Below, piece by piece: positions 34,695 to 43,545 of a DNA stretch of 64,000 nt. The stretch spans positions 117,647-181,646 of the forward strand of contig NZ_WUTW01000010.1 of NCBI RefSeq assembly GCF_009831215.1. Direction: 5' to 3'. The notes beneath the pieces are model-generated. The model did not search any database. It was not told where the DNA came from and saw only the letters and a list, made by a program, of their open reading frames with translations. The number at the start of each line of letters is the position of its first letter. Within the stretch, counting starts at the first letter, position 1. The translations under genes and the position numbers were made by a program. The stretch comes from Actinomadura rayongensis (GTDB taxonomy: Bacteria > Actinomycetota > Actinomycetes > Streptosporangiales > Streptosporangiaceae).

Positions 34695-35389
34695 GCCGGC
34701 CTCATCCGCTCGACCGCCCGGCGTACGCCTCGCTGACCGGGCCGCACGCCCACTTCGCCGAGTGGCGCGGCAACGTGGTGCGCTACCCGGCCGACGTCTC
34801 GCCGTTCCTGGTCGTTCCCGAGCGTCCGGACGCGGCCGACTGGGCGGACGTCGCGGCGCTCGCCGGTCCGGGCACGGTCGTCCCCCTGGTGGACGTCCTG
34901 TCGGCGCCGCCCGACACCTGGGAGATGGTGATGAGCCTGGCCGGGGTCCAGCTCATCGACAACGGTGTCACCGGCTCGGTCGATGCCGAGGCGGTCAGGC
35001 TCACCGCCGCTGACGTCCCGGAGATGATGGCGCTCGTCGAGCGCACCAAGCCCGGTCCCTTCCTGAGCCGCACGATCGAACTCGGGACCTACCTCGGCAT
35101 CCGGCGGGACGGGCGGCTCGTCGCGATGGCGGGCGAGCGGCTGCATCCACCGGGCTTCACAGAGATCAGCGCGGTGTGCACCGACGCGGCGTACCGGGGG
35201 CAGGGACTCGCCACCCGGCTCGTCCGGACACTCGTCGCGGAGATCCGCGCGCGGGGAGAAACACCGTTCATGCACGCCGCCGCGCACAACACGACGGCGA
35301 TCCGGCTCTACGAGTCGCTCGGCTTCCAGGTGCGGCGCACGGCCACTTTCGCGGCGGCCCGCGTCCCCGGCGAGGTGGCCGCGGCCTGA
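34691..35389 (+). CDS. GNAT-family N-acetyltransferase (copy 2)
   Basis: A 232-residue paralogue of the 17827 gene over its full length. Shared blocks include SRTIELGTYLGIRRDGRLV and ETPF(L/M)HAAA, and EISAVCTDAAYRGQGLATRLVRTLVAEI forms the acetyl-CoA loop. ATG overlaps the TauD-like stop. It is the last gene of the operon; a strong hairpin lies at 35503-35536. Each sulfur operon ends in one of these GNATs, which suggests a linked role such as acetylating a product or toxic analogue. This is inference. Confidence 0.87.
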   Translation: MSRPHPLDRPAYASLTGPHAHFAEWRGNVVRYPADVSPFLVVPERPDAADWADVAALAGPGTVVPLVDVLSAPPDTWEMVMSLAGVQLIDNGVTGSVDAEAVRLTAADVPEMMALVERTKPGPFLSRTIELGTYLGIRRDGRLVAMAGERLHPPGFTEISAVCTDAAYRGQGLATRLVRTLVAEIRARGETPFMHAAAHNTTAIRLYESLGFQVRRTATFAAARVPGEVAAA

Positions 35390-35502
35390 CAGGGGTCCCT
35401 GGGGCGGTTCTTACGGCGCGAGGCCGCCCCAGGGCGCCGCGACAACCTCGGAAACCTCTCAGCGTCGTCCGGTCCGCCGTCCAGGTGGCGAGAAGACGCT
35501 CG

Positions 35503-35536
35503 TTCCTCCGCGTACGCGTGCGTGTACGCGGAGGAA
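35503..35536. terminator. 13-bp perfect hairpin ending the sulfur operon
   Basis: The arms TTCCTCCGCGTAC and GTACGCGGAGGAA pair perfectly around an 8-nt loop. It lies between the GNAT stop and the convergent membrane-protein gene at 35608, so it can serve both strands. Confidence 0.7.
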
Positions 35537-35607
35537 ACAAGATTCGCTGCACGGCGCGATGGGCGCCTTGCCCTGCTGCGGGGTTCCGATCGTGTTCTCC
35601 GCCGAGA

Positions 35608-36135
35608 TCAGCCTTTGCGTGGCGCGATCGTGTAGCTGAAGGAGATCAGGAAGTCCACGACGAGGATGATCGCCCACGGACCCATCACCGCCCACGCGTT
35701 CACCGTCTGCGCCACGTTTCCGACGAGCAAGGTGAAGATCCCGAGCACGCCCGCCGCGATCGCATAAGCCAGCAAGTGCCGCAGCCACTGGCCGCGTTCG
35801 CGGGCCGCGTGAGCCCGCCCGGACTTCGGCGGGCCGCTGGGCGCGGGGCCGCCCGCGAAACGGTGAGCGAAGCGTTGGTCGGCCCACTGGATCATCTGGT
35901 GCCCGAACGCGACCGAGACTCCGAGATAGATCGCGGCGAGACCGTGCGCCGGGGACCCCTCGGCGCCTCCTCGCAGGTCGATGACCGATGCCGCCAGCAG
36001 CACGACATCGGCGAGAGGAACGCAGAGGAGCAGCCCCGCGCCGAGCCGACGGGCGCGAAGAAGGTACCGCGCTGCGAGTCCGAGGACGAGCAGCAGCCAG
36101 AACGCGACCTCGCACCCCACGATCAGGACGATCAC
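35608..36135 (-). CDS. Small integral membrane protein, unknown function
   Basis: A 175-residue protein with about five hydrophobic spans: VIVLIVGCEVAFWLLLVLGLAARYLL, GLLLCVPLADVVLLAASVIDL, GLAAIYLGVSVAFGHQMI, a basic cytoplasmic loop, then LLAYAIAAGVLGIFTLLV and AVMGPWAIILVVDFLISFSYTI. No family is named with confidence. The GTG at 36135 was chosen because GGAAAGGAGG stands just upstream. It is divergent from a TetR gene across a long palindrome, so it is probably repressed by that protein and may be an efflux or stress component. Confidence 0.75.
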   Translation of the reverse strand: MIVLIVGCEVAFWLLLVLGLAARYLLRARRLGAGLLLCVPLADVVLLAASVIDLRGGAEGSPAHGLAAIYLGVSVAFGHQMIQWADQRFAHRFAGGPAPSGPPKSGRAHAARERGQWLRHLLAYAIAAGVLGIFTLLVGNVAQTVNAWAVMGPWAIILVVDFLISFSYTIAPRKG

Positions 36136-36151
36136 CACGCCTCCTTTCCAA

Positions 36152-36184
36152 CACGACTGTGCCAAATAATTTAGCACAGTCGTG
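36152..36184. promoter_or_regulatory. 33-bp palindromic operator
   Basis: CACGACTGTGC (36152-36162) and GCACAGTCGTG (36174-36184) are perfect 11-bp arms. The 11-nt centre is itself nearly palindromic (AAAT-A-ATTT). It fills the gap between the divergent membrane-protein and TetR starts. Confidence 0.75.
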
Positions 36185-36197
36185 CAATAATGCCGTG

Positions 36198-36806
36198 GTG
36201 CCGAAGATCGTGGACCACGAGGAGCGCCGGGCTGAGCTGGCCGAGGCCGTCTGGCGCGTGATCGACAGGGACGGAGTGGACGGCGTCTCCATCCGCTCGG
36301 TCGCCGCGGAGGCCGGCTGGTCGCCCGGCGCACTGCGGCACTACTTCGCCACCCGCGCCGAACTGCTCGCGTTCGCGTGCGAGGAGGTGATCGCACGCGT
36401 CACGGCCCGGGTGTCGGCACCTCGTCGAGATCAGGACGTACGGCGGGCCGTCCGCGAGATCCTGCTGGAGACGATGCCGGTCGACGCCCAGCGCACCACC
36501 GAGGCGTCCGTCGCCTTCTCGTTCCTCGCACTCGGCCTGAGCGACCCCCATCTCGCGGAGGTTCAGCGCGCCCACTTCGACGCGATGCACGAACTCTGCC
36601 GACAGCTCGTGGATCTCCTTGCTGCCGAACGTCTGCTCGCCCCGGACGCCGCCCCGCCCCAGACGCTCGCCCGGCGCCTGCACGCCCTCGTGGACGGCCT
36701 TTCCATCCAGCGGCTCGCCCGCCACCTGTCCGCGCATGAGATGACAGCGCAACTCGACGCATACCTCAATGAACTAATGCGCACGTCCAACAAACAACCG
36801 ACGTGA
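36198..36806 (+). CDS. TetR-family transcriptional regulator
   Basis: A 202-residue protein starting MPKIVDHEERRAELAEAVWRVIDRDGVDG, with the helix-turn-helix VSIRSVAAEAGWSPGALRHYFATRAELLAFA. The GTG at 36198 was preferred to the adjacent GTG at 36195: AATAAT ends 6 nt before it and no Shine-Dalgarno exists, suggesting a leaderless transcript. The 33-bp palindrome lies directly upstream and within the opposite promoter, so autoregulation and repression of the membrane-protein gene are expected. Confidence 0.87.
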   Translation: MPKIVDHEERRAELAEAVWRVIDRDGVDGVSIRSVAAEAGWSPGALRHYFATRAELLAFACEEVIARVTARVSAPRRDQDVRRAVREILLETMPVDAQRTTEASVAFSFLALGLSDPHLAEVQRAHFDAMHELCRQLVDLLAAERLLAPDAAPPQTLARRLHALVDGLSIQRLARHLSAHEMTAQLDAYLNELMRTSNKQPT

Positions 36807-36864
36807 ACCAAGGCGTTTCGTTTTCCGCCCCTCCCGTGTCGATCGCCCACTGCTACGCCTTTAG

Positions 36865-36878
36865 TGAACACGCGTTCA
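36865..36878. promoter_or_regulatory. Small inverted repeat before the SDR gene
   Basis: TGAAC-ACGC-GTTCA, a TetR-operator-like repeat, lies 23 bp upstream of the ATG at 36901 in the expected promoter position. Confidence 0.35.
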
Positions 36879-36900
36879 ATGGCCGGCCCCCTGAGCGAAC

Positions 36901-37929
36901 ATGACAGGCATGAAGGTGCTGGTCCTCGGCGGTACACATTTCGTGGGACGAGCGATCGTTGAAGTGGCGATCAGCAGGGGTCACGAGGTCACGACGCTCA
37001 ACCGGGGCCGCGACCGCACGGTCACACCCGACAGCGGCACCCGCCTCATCGCGGACCGGACCGATCGGGAGGCGTTGCGCGCTGCGGTCGCGGACCGAAC
37101 ATGGGATGTCGTCCTCGATACGTGGAGCGGCGCGCCCCGCGTTGTTCGCGACTCGGCACGGTTGCTCGCCGACCGCGCGGGACATTACGGCTACGTCTCC
37201 AGTGTCTCGGTCTACCGGTGGCCGATTCCGATCGGTTCTGACGAGCACACTGCCGTCGTCGACGGCCGTCCGGATGACGACGGCCAAGACGATTACGCGA
37301 TCGCCAAACGTGGCGGCGAGATCGCGGTGCACTCCGCTTTTGAGAACCGTTCTTTGATCGCACGCGCGGGACTGGTCCTCGGACCGTACGAGAATGTGGG
37401 CCGTCTTCCGTGGTGGCTGCGGCGAATCCAGCGGGGTGGGGCCGTCCTCGCCCCCGGCGAGCCGGGCCGGCACGTCCAGTACATCGACGCGCGCGACCTG
37501 GCTGAGTGGATGCTCGCCGCTGCTGAACGCGGAGTCGGTGGAACCTTCAATGTGGTCGGCCCCGCCGATGCCACGACGATGGACGAGATCCTGCGAACCG
37601 CCATCGACGTGACGGGCTCGAACGCCGATCTGGTCTGGGCGGCTCCTGACTTCATCGAACAGGCGGGACTCAGCCCGTGGACCGAACTGCCCTTGTGGCT
37701 CCCACCCGACTCCGAGTACGACGGCATGCGGACCGTCGACTCATCCGCCGCGTACCGGGCCGGACTGAGCTGCCGTCCAGTCGCCGAGACGGTTCGCGAC
37801 ACCTGGGACTGGCTGGTGAGCGAGGGCGACCCGCGCCTGCGACCCGACCGCCAAGCCCCCGGACTCGACCGCGCGAAAGAGGAGCGGCTGCTCCGCGAGC
37901 TCGCCGGGCAGGTGAGACCGGCTCCATGA
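36901..37929 (+). CDS. Extended SDR, NAD-dependent epimerase/dehydratase family
   Basis: A 342-residue Rossmann protein. KVLVLGGTHFVGRAIVEVAISRGHEVTTLNRG is the glycine-rich nucleotide-binding site (GGTHFVG variant of GxxGxxG). YVSSVSVY and DDYAIAKRGGE give the Ser and a YxxxK motif (YAIAK). Such GGTxFVG proteins include chloroplast-stem-loop-binding-type epimerase homologues and isoflavone-reductase-like enzymes. The substrate is unknown. The start could also be the ATG at 36910. It follows the TetR gene in the same direction but after 94 nt, so it may have its own promoter. Confidence 0.82.
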   Translation: MTGMKVLVLGGTHFVGRAIVEVAISRGHEVTTLNRGRDRTVTPDSGTRLIADRTDREALRAAVADRTWDVVLDTWSGAPRVVRDSARLLADRAGHYGYVSSVSVYRWPIPIGSDEHTAVVDGRPDDDGQDDYAIAKRGGEIAVHSAFENRSLIARAGLVLGPYENVGRLPWWLRRIQRGGAVLAPGEPGRHVQYIDARDLAEWMLAAAERGVGGTFNVVGPADATTMDEILRTAIDVTGSNADLVWAAPDFIEQAGLSPWTELPLWLPPDSEYDGMRTVDSSAAYRAGLSCRPVAETVRDTWDWLVSEGDPRLRPDRQAPGLDRAKEERLLRELAGQVRPAP

Positions 37930-38025
37930 GGTGGCCCGCAGAGGCAGATCATGGACGAATTGGCGCGCCATTCACTGCCGGTCTTCCCTACGCGGCTCGA
38001 CGTCGGCGAGCGTTCGAGTTCGACC

Positions 38026-38919
38026 TCAGCCGGACACCCAGTCCAGGATCTTCCGGTTGACCTCGCCAGGGCGATCGAGGTGAGGGAAATGGCCCGCGCC
38101 CGCGACGAGATCGGCGTGCGAGCCCGGCGGTAGCGCAGCCATGACCCGGTTCAGGTCTCCGGCGGGAGCGATGATGTCCGCGCCGAGCGCGCCGTCCTCC
38201 ATGCCGTGCAGGTACAGGACGGGACGTTCCCCTGTCGCCGCGACGGCTTCCTGTTCGCGCGCATAGCGCTCGAAGTGAAGTGAGTGGTCGAAAAGCGCCC
38301 GGTAGTACTCGATTGCCGCCGTCGCATTCTCCGGCGCGGCCAAACATTCTGCGGCATAGCTGACGTCCGCCGCTATGTCGGCGCTTTCCGGCGACCAGTC
38401 GCGCCACAGCCCCTCGATGAACAGCCGGTCCAGGACCAGTTCGGCCAAGGGAGTCTGGAACAAGAACAAGTAGAACCAGCGCTTGAGCTGCTCATAGCGC
38501 TGGAATGCGTCGCCCGTCGCCGCGAGCGGCGGCCCGGCCAGCGTCACGACTCTGCGCCAGCGCTCGGGAGCGATCACGGCGGCCCCGTAGGCCGCCGCCG
38601 TACCCCAGTCATGACCGATGAGAACCGCGTCCTGGTCTCCGCCGAGTTCTTCGTGCAGGGCGACGGCGTCGGCAACGAGCGCTCCGCTCTGATACGCGCC
38701 GTCCGCCGGGACGGCCGTCGGCGCGTATCCCCTCGCGAACGGCGCGACGGCACGGTACCCGGCGGCGGCGAGCTCGGGCAGGAGATGCCGCCACGTATAG
38801 GCCGAGTCGGGGAACCCGTGGAGACACAACGCCAGCGGACCGCGTTCGGGACCGGCTTCCAGAAAGCCGAACTTCAACCCGTTCGCCTGGATCGAACCTT
38901 TCGCAATTTTGTACTCCAT
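38026..38919 (-). CDS. Alpha/beta hydrolase, epoxide hydrolase/haloalkane dehalogenase-like
   Basis: A 297-residue cytoplasmic hydrolase. HGFPDSAYTWRHLLPELAAAGYRAVAPFARGY supplies the oxyanion loop. VLIGHDWGTAAAYG is the nucleophile elbow with Asp rather than Ser, the mark of epoxide hydrolases and dehalogenases. The catalytic His is in AGHFPHLDRPGEV. The cap domain (about residues 135-215) contains tyrosines that could protonate an epoxide. It is transcribed alone, convergent with the SDR gene and divergent from the terpene-cluster exporter, so it might belong to that cluster; that is uncertain. Confidence 0.85.
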   Translation of the reverse strand: MEYKIAKGSIQANGLKFGFLEAGPERGPLALCLHGFPDSAYTWRHLLPELAAAGYRAVAPFARGYAPTAVPADGAYQSGALVADAVALHEELGGDQDAVLIGHDWGTAAAYGAAVIAPERWRRVVTLAGPPLAATGDAFQRYEQLKRWFYLFLFQTPLAELVLDRLFIEGLWRDWSPESADIAADVSYAAECLAAPENATAAIEYYRALFDHSLHFERYAREQEAVAATGERPVLYLHGMEDGALGADIIAPAGDLNRVMAALPPGSHADLVAGAGHFPHLDRPGEVNRKILDWVSG

Positions 38920-39198
38920 ACATTCACCGCACTTTCGGCTACATCGAGTATGTGCGACATTCCAGGCATGGATGATCGCCCACCTTCGATTGCACAGGTC
39001 AACGCGAGGTAGTCATACAGTAACCGTGCATCTATGTGTTGGCGACGATACGGTTTGACGCGAGCGTGGCGGACCAACTGCGGAGGGCAATACATGGGCT
39101 TGCGTCGCCGAGAGACCACTGCTCGCATCCGAACGCAACGACCCAAATCCACCTCTGGCAGCCCATCTCGCTTTTCCCTCACGACAGGCCGGATCCAA

Positions 39199-41073
39199 AT
39201 GGACCGGACGAATTCGGGCACGAGTCCGGCTGTGAGCATGCGGCGCCGTTGGGCCGCGACCGTGGTGGTGTGTCTCGGGCTGTTCCTGATCGGGATCGAC
39301 TTCACGGTCCTCAACGTCGCGATCCCCGATCTGCAGCGTGACCTGCGACTGTCCACGACGGATGTTCAGTGGATCATCGACGGCTACGCCGTGGCCATGA
39401 GCGGAACCGTTCTTGCCGCCGGTGCGGTGGCCGACCGGATCGGACGGCGACGGGCGTTCGTGCTCGGAATGCTGCTGTGCGTCGTCACTTCGGTGGTCGG
39501 CGGCCTGGCCGACACGTCGGTGCAGGTGATCGCGGCTCGCGTCGGGATGGGCCTCGGTTCTGCGCTGATCATGCCCGCGACCCTGTCGATCGTGACCCGG
39601 CTGTTCCCGGAACCGGCCCTGCGCCGCCGGGCCATCGCGGTGTGGTCCGCGGTGGCGGGCGTCGGCGGCCTGCTCGGACCGGTCATCGGCGGCTGGCTCG
39701 TGGACCGGTGGTCCTGGCACGCCGGTTTCTGGGTCAACGTTCCGATCGCCGTCACCGCCGTCGTCCTGGCGTTGTGGCTCGTCCCCGAGTCCCGCGCGCC
39801 CGGCAGGATGTCGCTGGACCTTCTCGGCGCGGTGCTGTCGGCGCTCGGGCTGACCGCCTTGGTGTGGGCGGTCGTGGAGGGTCCCGACCGCGGCTGGACG
39901 AGCGCCCTGGTCGTCGTGGCGTTCGGGTCGGCGGCACTGCTGCTGGTCCTCTTCTTGCTGTGGCAGGTGCGTCACCGGTCTCCGATGCTGCCGCTGTCCC
40001 TGCTGCGCGTCCCGCGCATCGGGACGGGCTTGGCCGCGCTGGCGCTGATGTCCTTCATCGCCTTCGGGTCGTTCTTCATCCTGGTCGTCTACCTCCAGGG
40101 CGTCCTCGGATACTCCCCGTGGGAAGCGGGCGTCCGCACCCTGCCCATGTCGGTCGCGATGATCGCCGGCTCCGCCGCCACGCTGCCGCTGATGAGCCGG
40201 GTGGGCGGCGACACCATGACGCTGCTCGGCTTCGCATGCGTCACCGGCTCGTTCGCCTTGCTGGCCACCACCACCGCGGACTCCGGTTACGACCGCCTCG
40301 TGGTGTTCCAGCTCGTCCTCGGCGTCGGCTGCGGGCTGTCCCTGTCCGCACTCACCGGGACCGTGATGGACGCGTTCCCCGCCGCATCCGCAGGGCTCGG
40401 CTCGGCGCTCAACGACGTCGCCCGGCAGGTCGGCATGGGCCTCGGCGTCGCGGTACAAGGCTCGATCCTCGCCGCCGTGTCGTCCCATCGCCTCCACCAT
40501 CTGCTCGGACGAAACCGCGGATCGGAGGACGTCAACGCGATCCTCGCGACGTCCGCCCACGGTCACGGCGGCCCGTCCGCCCAGACCGTGGTCGCGGCCA
40601 AGGACGCGTTCGTGACCGGTATGGCCCGCTCGTCCGTCGTCGACGCCGTCGTCCTCGGCGCCGTGGTCGTCGTGGCCGCGGTCTGCCTGATCCGCGGCCG
40701 GGTCATCCGGCGCGCCGAAACCACCCCGTCTCACACGATCCCAAGGAGTCGTTCCGTGCTGCGCAGACAGCTTCCCTTCCCGTTCCGCGCCCCTGCCGAA
40801 GCCAGGCCCGAGAACCGTCAGGTCGTGGTGCGCCTCCCCATGCCGGGAGCGTGGTCGTTGGCGCTGATCCCCCTGCTGACGGCGTCCTGCGTGTTGTGGT
40901 GGCGACGCTCTGCCCGGGGGAACGAGCGTGGTCGCGTCGGGCTGGCGGAGATCACTCTGGCGGGCCGCCAGCTTGTCCAAGAGATGCTGCACGCCGGACG
41001 GTCCTCGGAGATCGGACGACGCGGACGCAGGCTCCTGCACGACTTCCTGGTCGGACGCGACCGGCGAGCGTGA
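39199..41073 (+). CDS. DHA2-type MFS exporter with a C-terminal membrane-tail extension
   Basis: A 624-residue drug/proton antiporter of the 14-span EmrB/QacA type: LFLIGIDFTVLNVAIPDLQRDL, WIIDGYAVAMSGTVLAAGAVADRIGRRRAF, GVGGLLGPVIGGWLVDRWSWHAGFWVNVP. After the last span (about residue 510) a 110-residue tail adds one more span (AWSLALIPLLTASCVLWWRRS) and a basic end. AAGGAG and a GTG at 40756 lie in frame at the start of this tail, so it may also be made separately. The start is uncertain (39199, 39232 or 39238). It probably exports the terpenoid made by the following genes. Confidence 0.83.
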   Translation: MDRTNSGTSPAVSMRRRWAATVVVCLGLFLIGIDFTVLNVAIPDLQRDLRLSTTDVQWIIDGYAVAMSGTVLAAGAVADRIGRRRAFVLGMLLCVVTSVVGGLADTSVQVIAARVGMGLGSALIMPATLSIVTRLFPEPALRRRAIAVWSAVAGVGGLLGPVIGGWLVDRWSWHAGFWVNVPIAVTAVVLALWLVPESRAPGRMSLDLLGAVLSALGLTALVWAVVEGPDRGWTSALVVVAFGSAALLLVLFLLWQVRHRSPMLPLSLLRVPRIGTGLAALALMSFIAFGSFFILVVYLQGVLGYSPWEAGVRTLPMSVAMIAGSAATLPLMSRVGGDTMTLLGFACVTGSFALLATTTADSGYDRLVVFQLVLGVGCGLSLSALTGTVMDAFPAASAGLGSALNDVARQVGMGLGVAVQGSILAAVSSHRLHHLLGRNRGSEDVNAILATSAHGHGGPSAQTVVAAKDAFVTGMARSSVVDAVVLGAVVVVAAVCLIRGRVIRRAETTPSHTIPRSRSVLRRQLPFPFRAPAEARPENRQVVVRLPMPGAWSLALIPLLTASCVLWWRRSARGNERGRVGLAEITLAGRQLVQEMLHAGRSSEIGRRGRRLLHDFLVGRDRRA

Positions 41074-41206
41074 CCTCACCGAAGGAGTAAGACCTGTCCG
41101 CCCTATCGGGTAGCGCCTTACCCCGGGAAACCACAGTGAGTAGTCAAGCATGTGTAATGTGCGACGGGCCGAGCAGCGGCCCCACCACCTCTGAGGAGTC
41201 CAGCGA

Positions 41207-42568
41207 ATGATCACGGCACGGTCGGACCGGATCCCCCTCGCGCCCGGTGGTGTCCCCCTGCTCGGTCACACGGTTCCGCTGCTGCGCGGCTCACTCGACT
41301 TCCTCAGCCGGCTTCCGGCCTACGGCGGTGTCGTCGGCGTGCGCGTGGGGCCGCTGCGGACGATCGTCGTCTGCGACCCCGAGCTGACCCGTGAGTTCCT
41401 GCGCGACGACCACGTCTTCGACAAGGGCGGCCGGTTCTTCGAGCTGGCCCGGGAACTCGCCGGACACAACCTGGCGACCTGCGCGCACGAGCGGCACCGC
41501 CGCCAGCGCAGGCTGATCCAGCCCGCCTTCTCCCGTGATCGCTTCGACGGTTACGGACGGATCATGACGGCCCGTTCCACCTCCGCTGCGAGCGCGTGGC
41601 ACAACGGCCAGGTCCTCGATGTCCTCCCGGAGATGCAGAAGATCACCCTCAGCACGCTCGTCGAGACGATGTTCTGCGACGAGCTGCCCGGCCATGTCGT
41701 CGGCCAGGCCGTCGAGGACCTCAGCGCAATCTTCGGCGGCTCATACCTGCGAGCCAGCGTGCCGTCATGGCTCGCCTGGGTGCCGGGGTTCGGCAAAGGG
41801 CGGATGGCCGAAGCCGCCGCCCGGCTCCGCAAGAACCTCGCCGTCATCATCGCCGAGCGCCGTGCGGACGGCACCGACCACGGCGACCTGCTGTCCGCTC
41901 TCCTTCCCGGCCGCGCCCCTGACGGCCGGGAAATCTGCACCTTCGAGAACGGCTTCACCGGCAGCGAGGTCAGCGACCAGGTGATGGCGTTCTTCGGTGC
42001 GGGCACCGACACCACCGCCGCCGCTCTCGCATGGACACTGCATCTGGTGGCTTGCCACAGCGAGGTCCAGCAGCGTGTTCAGACGGAGGTCGACGCGGTG
42101 CTGAACGGCCTTCCGCCCAGCCTCGACGACCTTCCCGCGCTGCGCTTCACCGGCCGGGTGGTCACCGAAGCCATGCGGCTCTTCCCGCCCGCGTGGATCC
42201 TGACCCGCGTCATCACCGCGGACGCGGATCTCGGCCCGTACCGGCTTCCCGCCGGGTCCACCGTCGTGTGCAGTCCCTATCTCATTCACCGCCGCGCCGA
42301 TCTCTACTCGGCACCCGAGCGGTTCGACCCGGACCGGTGGGACGCGTCCAGACCGCAGCCGCCGCGCTACGCCTACATCCCGTTCGGAGCGGGCGCCCGC
42401 AAGTGCATCGGCGACCAGTTCGCTTACAAGGAGGCCGTTCTGGCGCTGGCGGCGATCAGCTCGCGCTGGCATCTCAGTCCCGGGCCCGGCCGGGGTCCCA
42501 AGGTCTACGCCGGCGTCACTCTCCGGCCCCAAGGACTGCGCTTGCGGGTGACGTCCCGCACGAAATGA
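41207..42568 (+). CDS. Cytochrome P450 (terpenoid-type)
   Basis: A 453-residue P450. I-helix FFGAGTDTTAAAL, the EAMRLFPP helix (ExxR), the PERFDPDRW meander, and the heme loop FGAGARKCIG near residues 393-402, where Cys400 ligates the iron. An A-helix Pro-rich start (IPLAPGGVPLLGHTVPLLRG) without a membrane anchor makes it soluble, needing ferredoxin partners not encoded here. The class resembles P450s of bacterial terpene clusters such as pentalenene oxygenase. GAGGAG precedes the ATG. Confidence 0.92.
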   Translation: MITARSDRIPLAPGGVPLLGHTVPLLRGSLDFLSRLPAYGGVVGVRVGPLRTIVVCDPELTREFLRDDHVFDKGGRFFELARELAGHNLATCAHERHRRQRRLIQPAFSRDRFDGYGRIMTARSTSAASAWHNGQVLDVLPEMQKITLSTLVETMFCDELPGHVVGQAVEDLSAIFGGSYLRASVPSWLAWVPGFGKGRMAEAAARLRKNLAVIIAERRADGTDHGDLLSALLPGRAPDGREICTFENGFTGSEVSDQVMAFFGAGTDTTAAALAWTLHLVACHSEVQQRVQTEVDAVLNGLPPSLDDLPALRFTGRVVTEAMRLFPPAWILTRVITADADLGPYRLPAGSTVVCSPYLIHRRADLYSAPERFDPDRWDASRPQPPRYAYIPFGAGARKCIGDQFAYKEAVLALAAISSRWHLSPGPGRGPKVYAGVTLRPQGLRLRVTSRTK

Positions 42569-42656
42569 CCACGCACTCGGCCGCTCCGCCGGGTGCCCCC
42601 GCCGAAGGTCTTCGGCATCCCCCATCGAACACCGCCCGGAAAGGCTGTGACCGAAC

Positions 42657-43490
42657 GTGACCGAGACCCAGCTCCCGACCCCGTCCATGGTCGGCTCGAT
42701 GTACGACCGGTTCAACGACCTGTTCACCCAGCATCTCGGGGACAACCTCCATCTGGGCTACTGGGACGACGACACCGACGACACCCCGATCTCCAAGGCG
42801 ACGGACCGCATCACCGACATGGTCGCGGCCCGGCTCGCCCCGCTCCCGGGAGCGGAGATCCTGGACGTCGGGTGCGGCAACGGGCGCCCCTCCGTCCGCA
42901 TCGCCACCGAGTACAGGGTCCATGTCACGGGCATCACGGTCAGTCCGCACCAGCTGCGGGTCGCGCACGCGCGCCCGGAAGCCGGGCCGGGACCGGGGCA
43001 CGCCGCCTTCCAGCTCGCCGACGCCATGGCGCTGCCCTTCCCGGAAACGCGTTTCGACGGCGCCTACGCCATCGAGTCGCTGCTGCACATGTCGGACCGC
43101 GCCCGCGCCATCTCCGAGATCGCCCGGACGTTGCGTCCGGGAGCGCCCCTCGTCGCGCTCGACTTCTACCAGGACGGCGACCTGCCCCACGAGGACGCCG
43201 ACATCATGGACCGCCTCCACCAGGCGTTCGAGCTTCCGCCGCTGGCGCGCGTCGGTGAGTACGAGACGTTCATGGCCAAGGCCCGGTTGGACGTCGTCGA
43301 CTGCGAGGACATCACCGGCCACGTCCGCCGCAGTCATCGCCTGCTCGCCGACGCGATGCGACGCATCGCCTCGGACGCCGACTTCGACACGGAGATCCGC
43401 GATCGCATCGTCGCCTACGCCGAGCTGAACGAGAACATCGGCATTCACCCGCAGGTCCACTACACGCTCATCACCGCCCGACGGCGCTGA
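42657..43490 (+). CDS. SAM-dependent methyltransferase (class I)
   Basis: A 277-residue methyltransferase. YDRFNDLFTQHLGDNLHLGYWDDD, the SAM-binding ILDVGCGNGRPSVRIA, DAMALPFPETRFDGAYAIESLLHM and RTLRPGAPLVALDFYQD match the group that includes sterol, tocopherol and prenyl C-methyltransferases (UbiE/SmtA-like). A C- or O-methylation of the terpenoid, or methylation of the prenyl diphosphate precursor, is plausible. Its N-terminus resembles such prenyl-modifying enzymes, but this is not proof. The GTG at 42657 lies 88 nt after the P450. Confidence 0.85.
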   Translation: MTETQLPTPSMVGSMYDRFNDLFTQHLGDNLHLGYWDDDTDDTPISKATDRITDMVAARLAPLPGAEILDVGCGNGRPSVRIATEYRVHVTGITVSPHQLRVAHARPEAGPGPGHAAFQLADAMALPFPETRFDGAYAIESLLHMSDRARAISEIARTLRPGAPLVALDFYQDGDLPHEDADIMDRLHQAFELPPLARVGEYETFMAKARLDVVDCEDITGHVRRSHRLLADAMRRIASDADFDTEIRDRIVAYAELNENIGIHPQVHYTLITARRR

Positions 43491-43545
43491 CTCCCACTCC
43501 CCGGCTTCTGTTCCTGCAACCCGTCCAGCACAGCGAAGGCATCCG

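Noticed and set aside
38874..39356. A 160-residue minus-strand frame across the hydrolase and exporter starts
   Set aside because: It overlaps the starts of two supported genes and has no recognisable domain.
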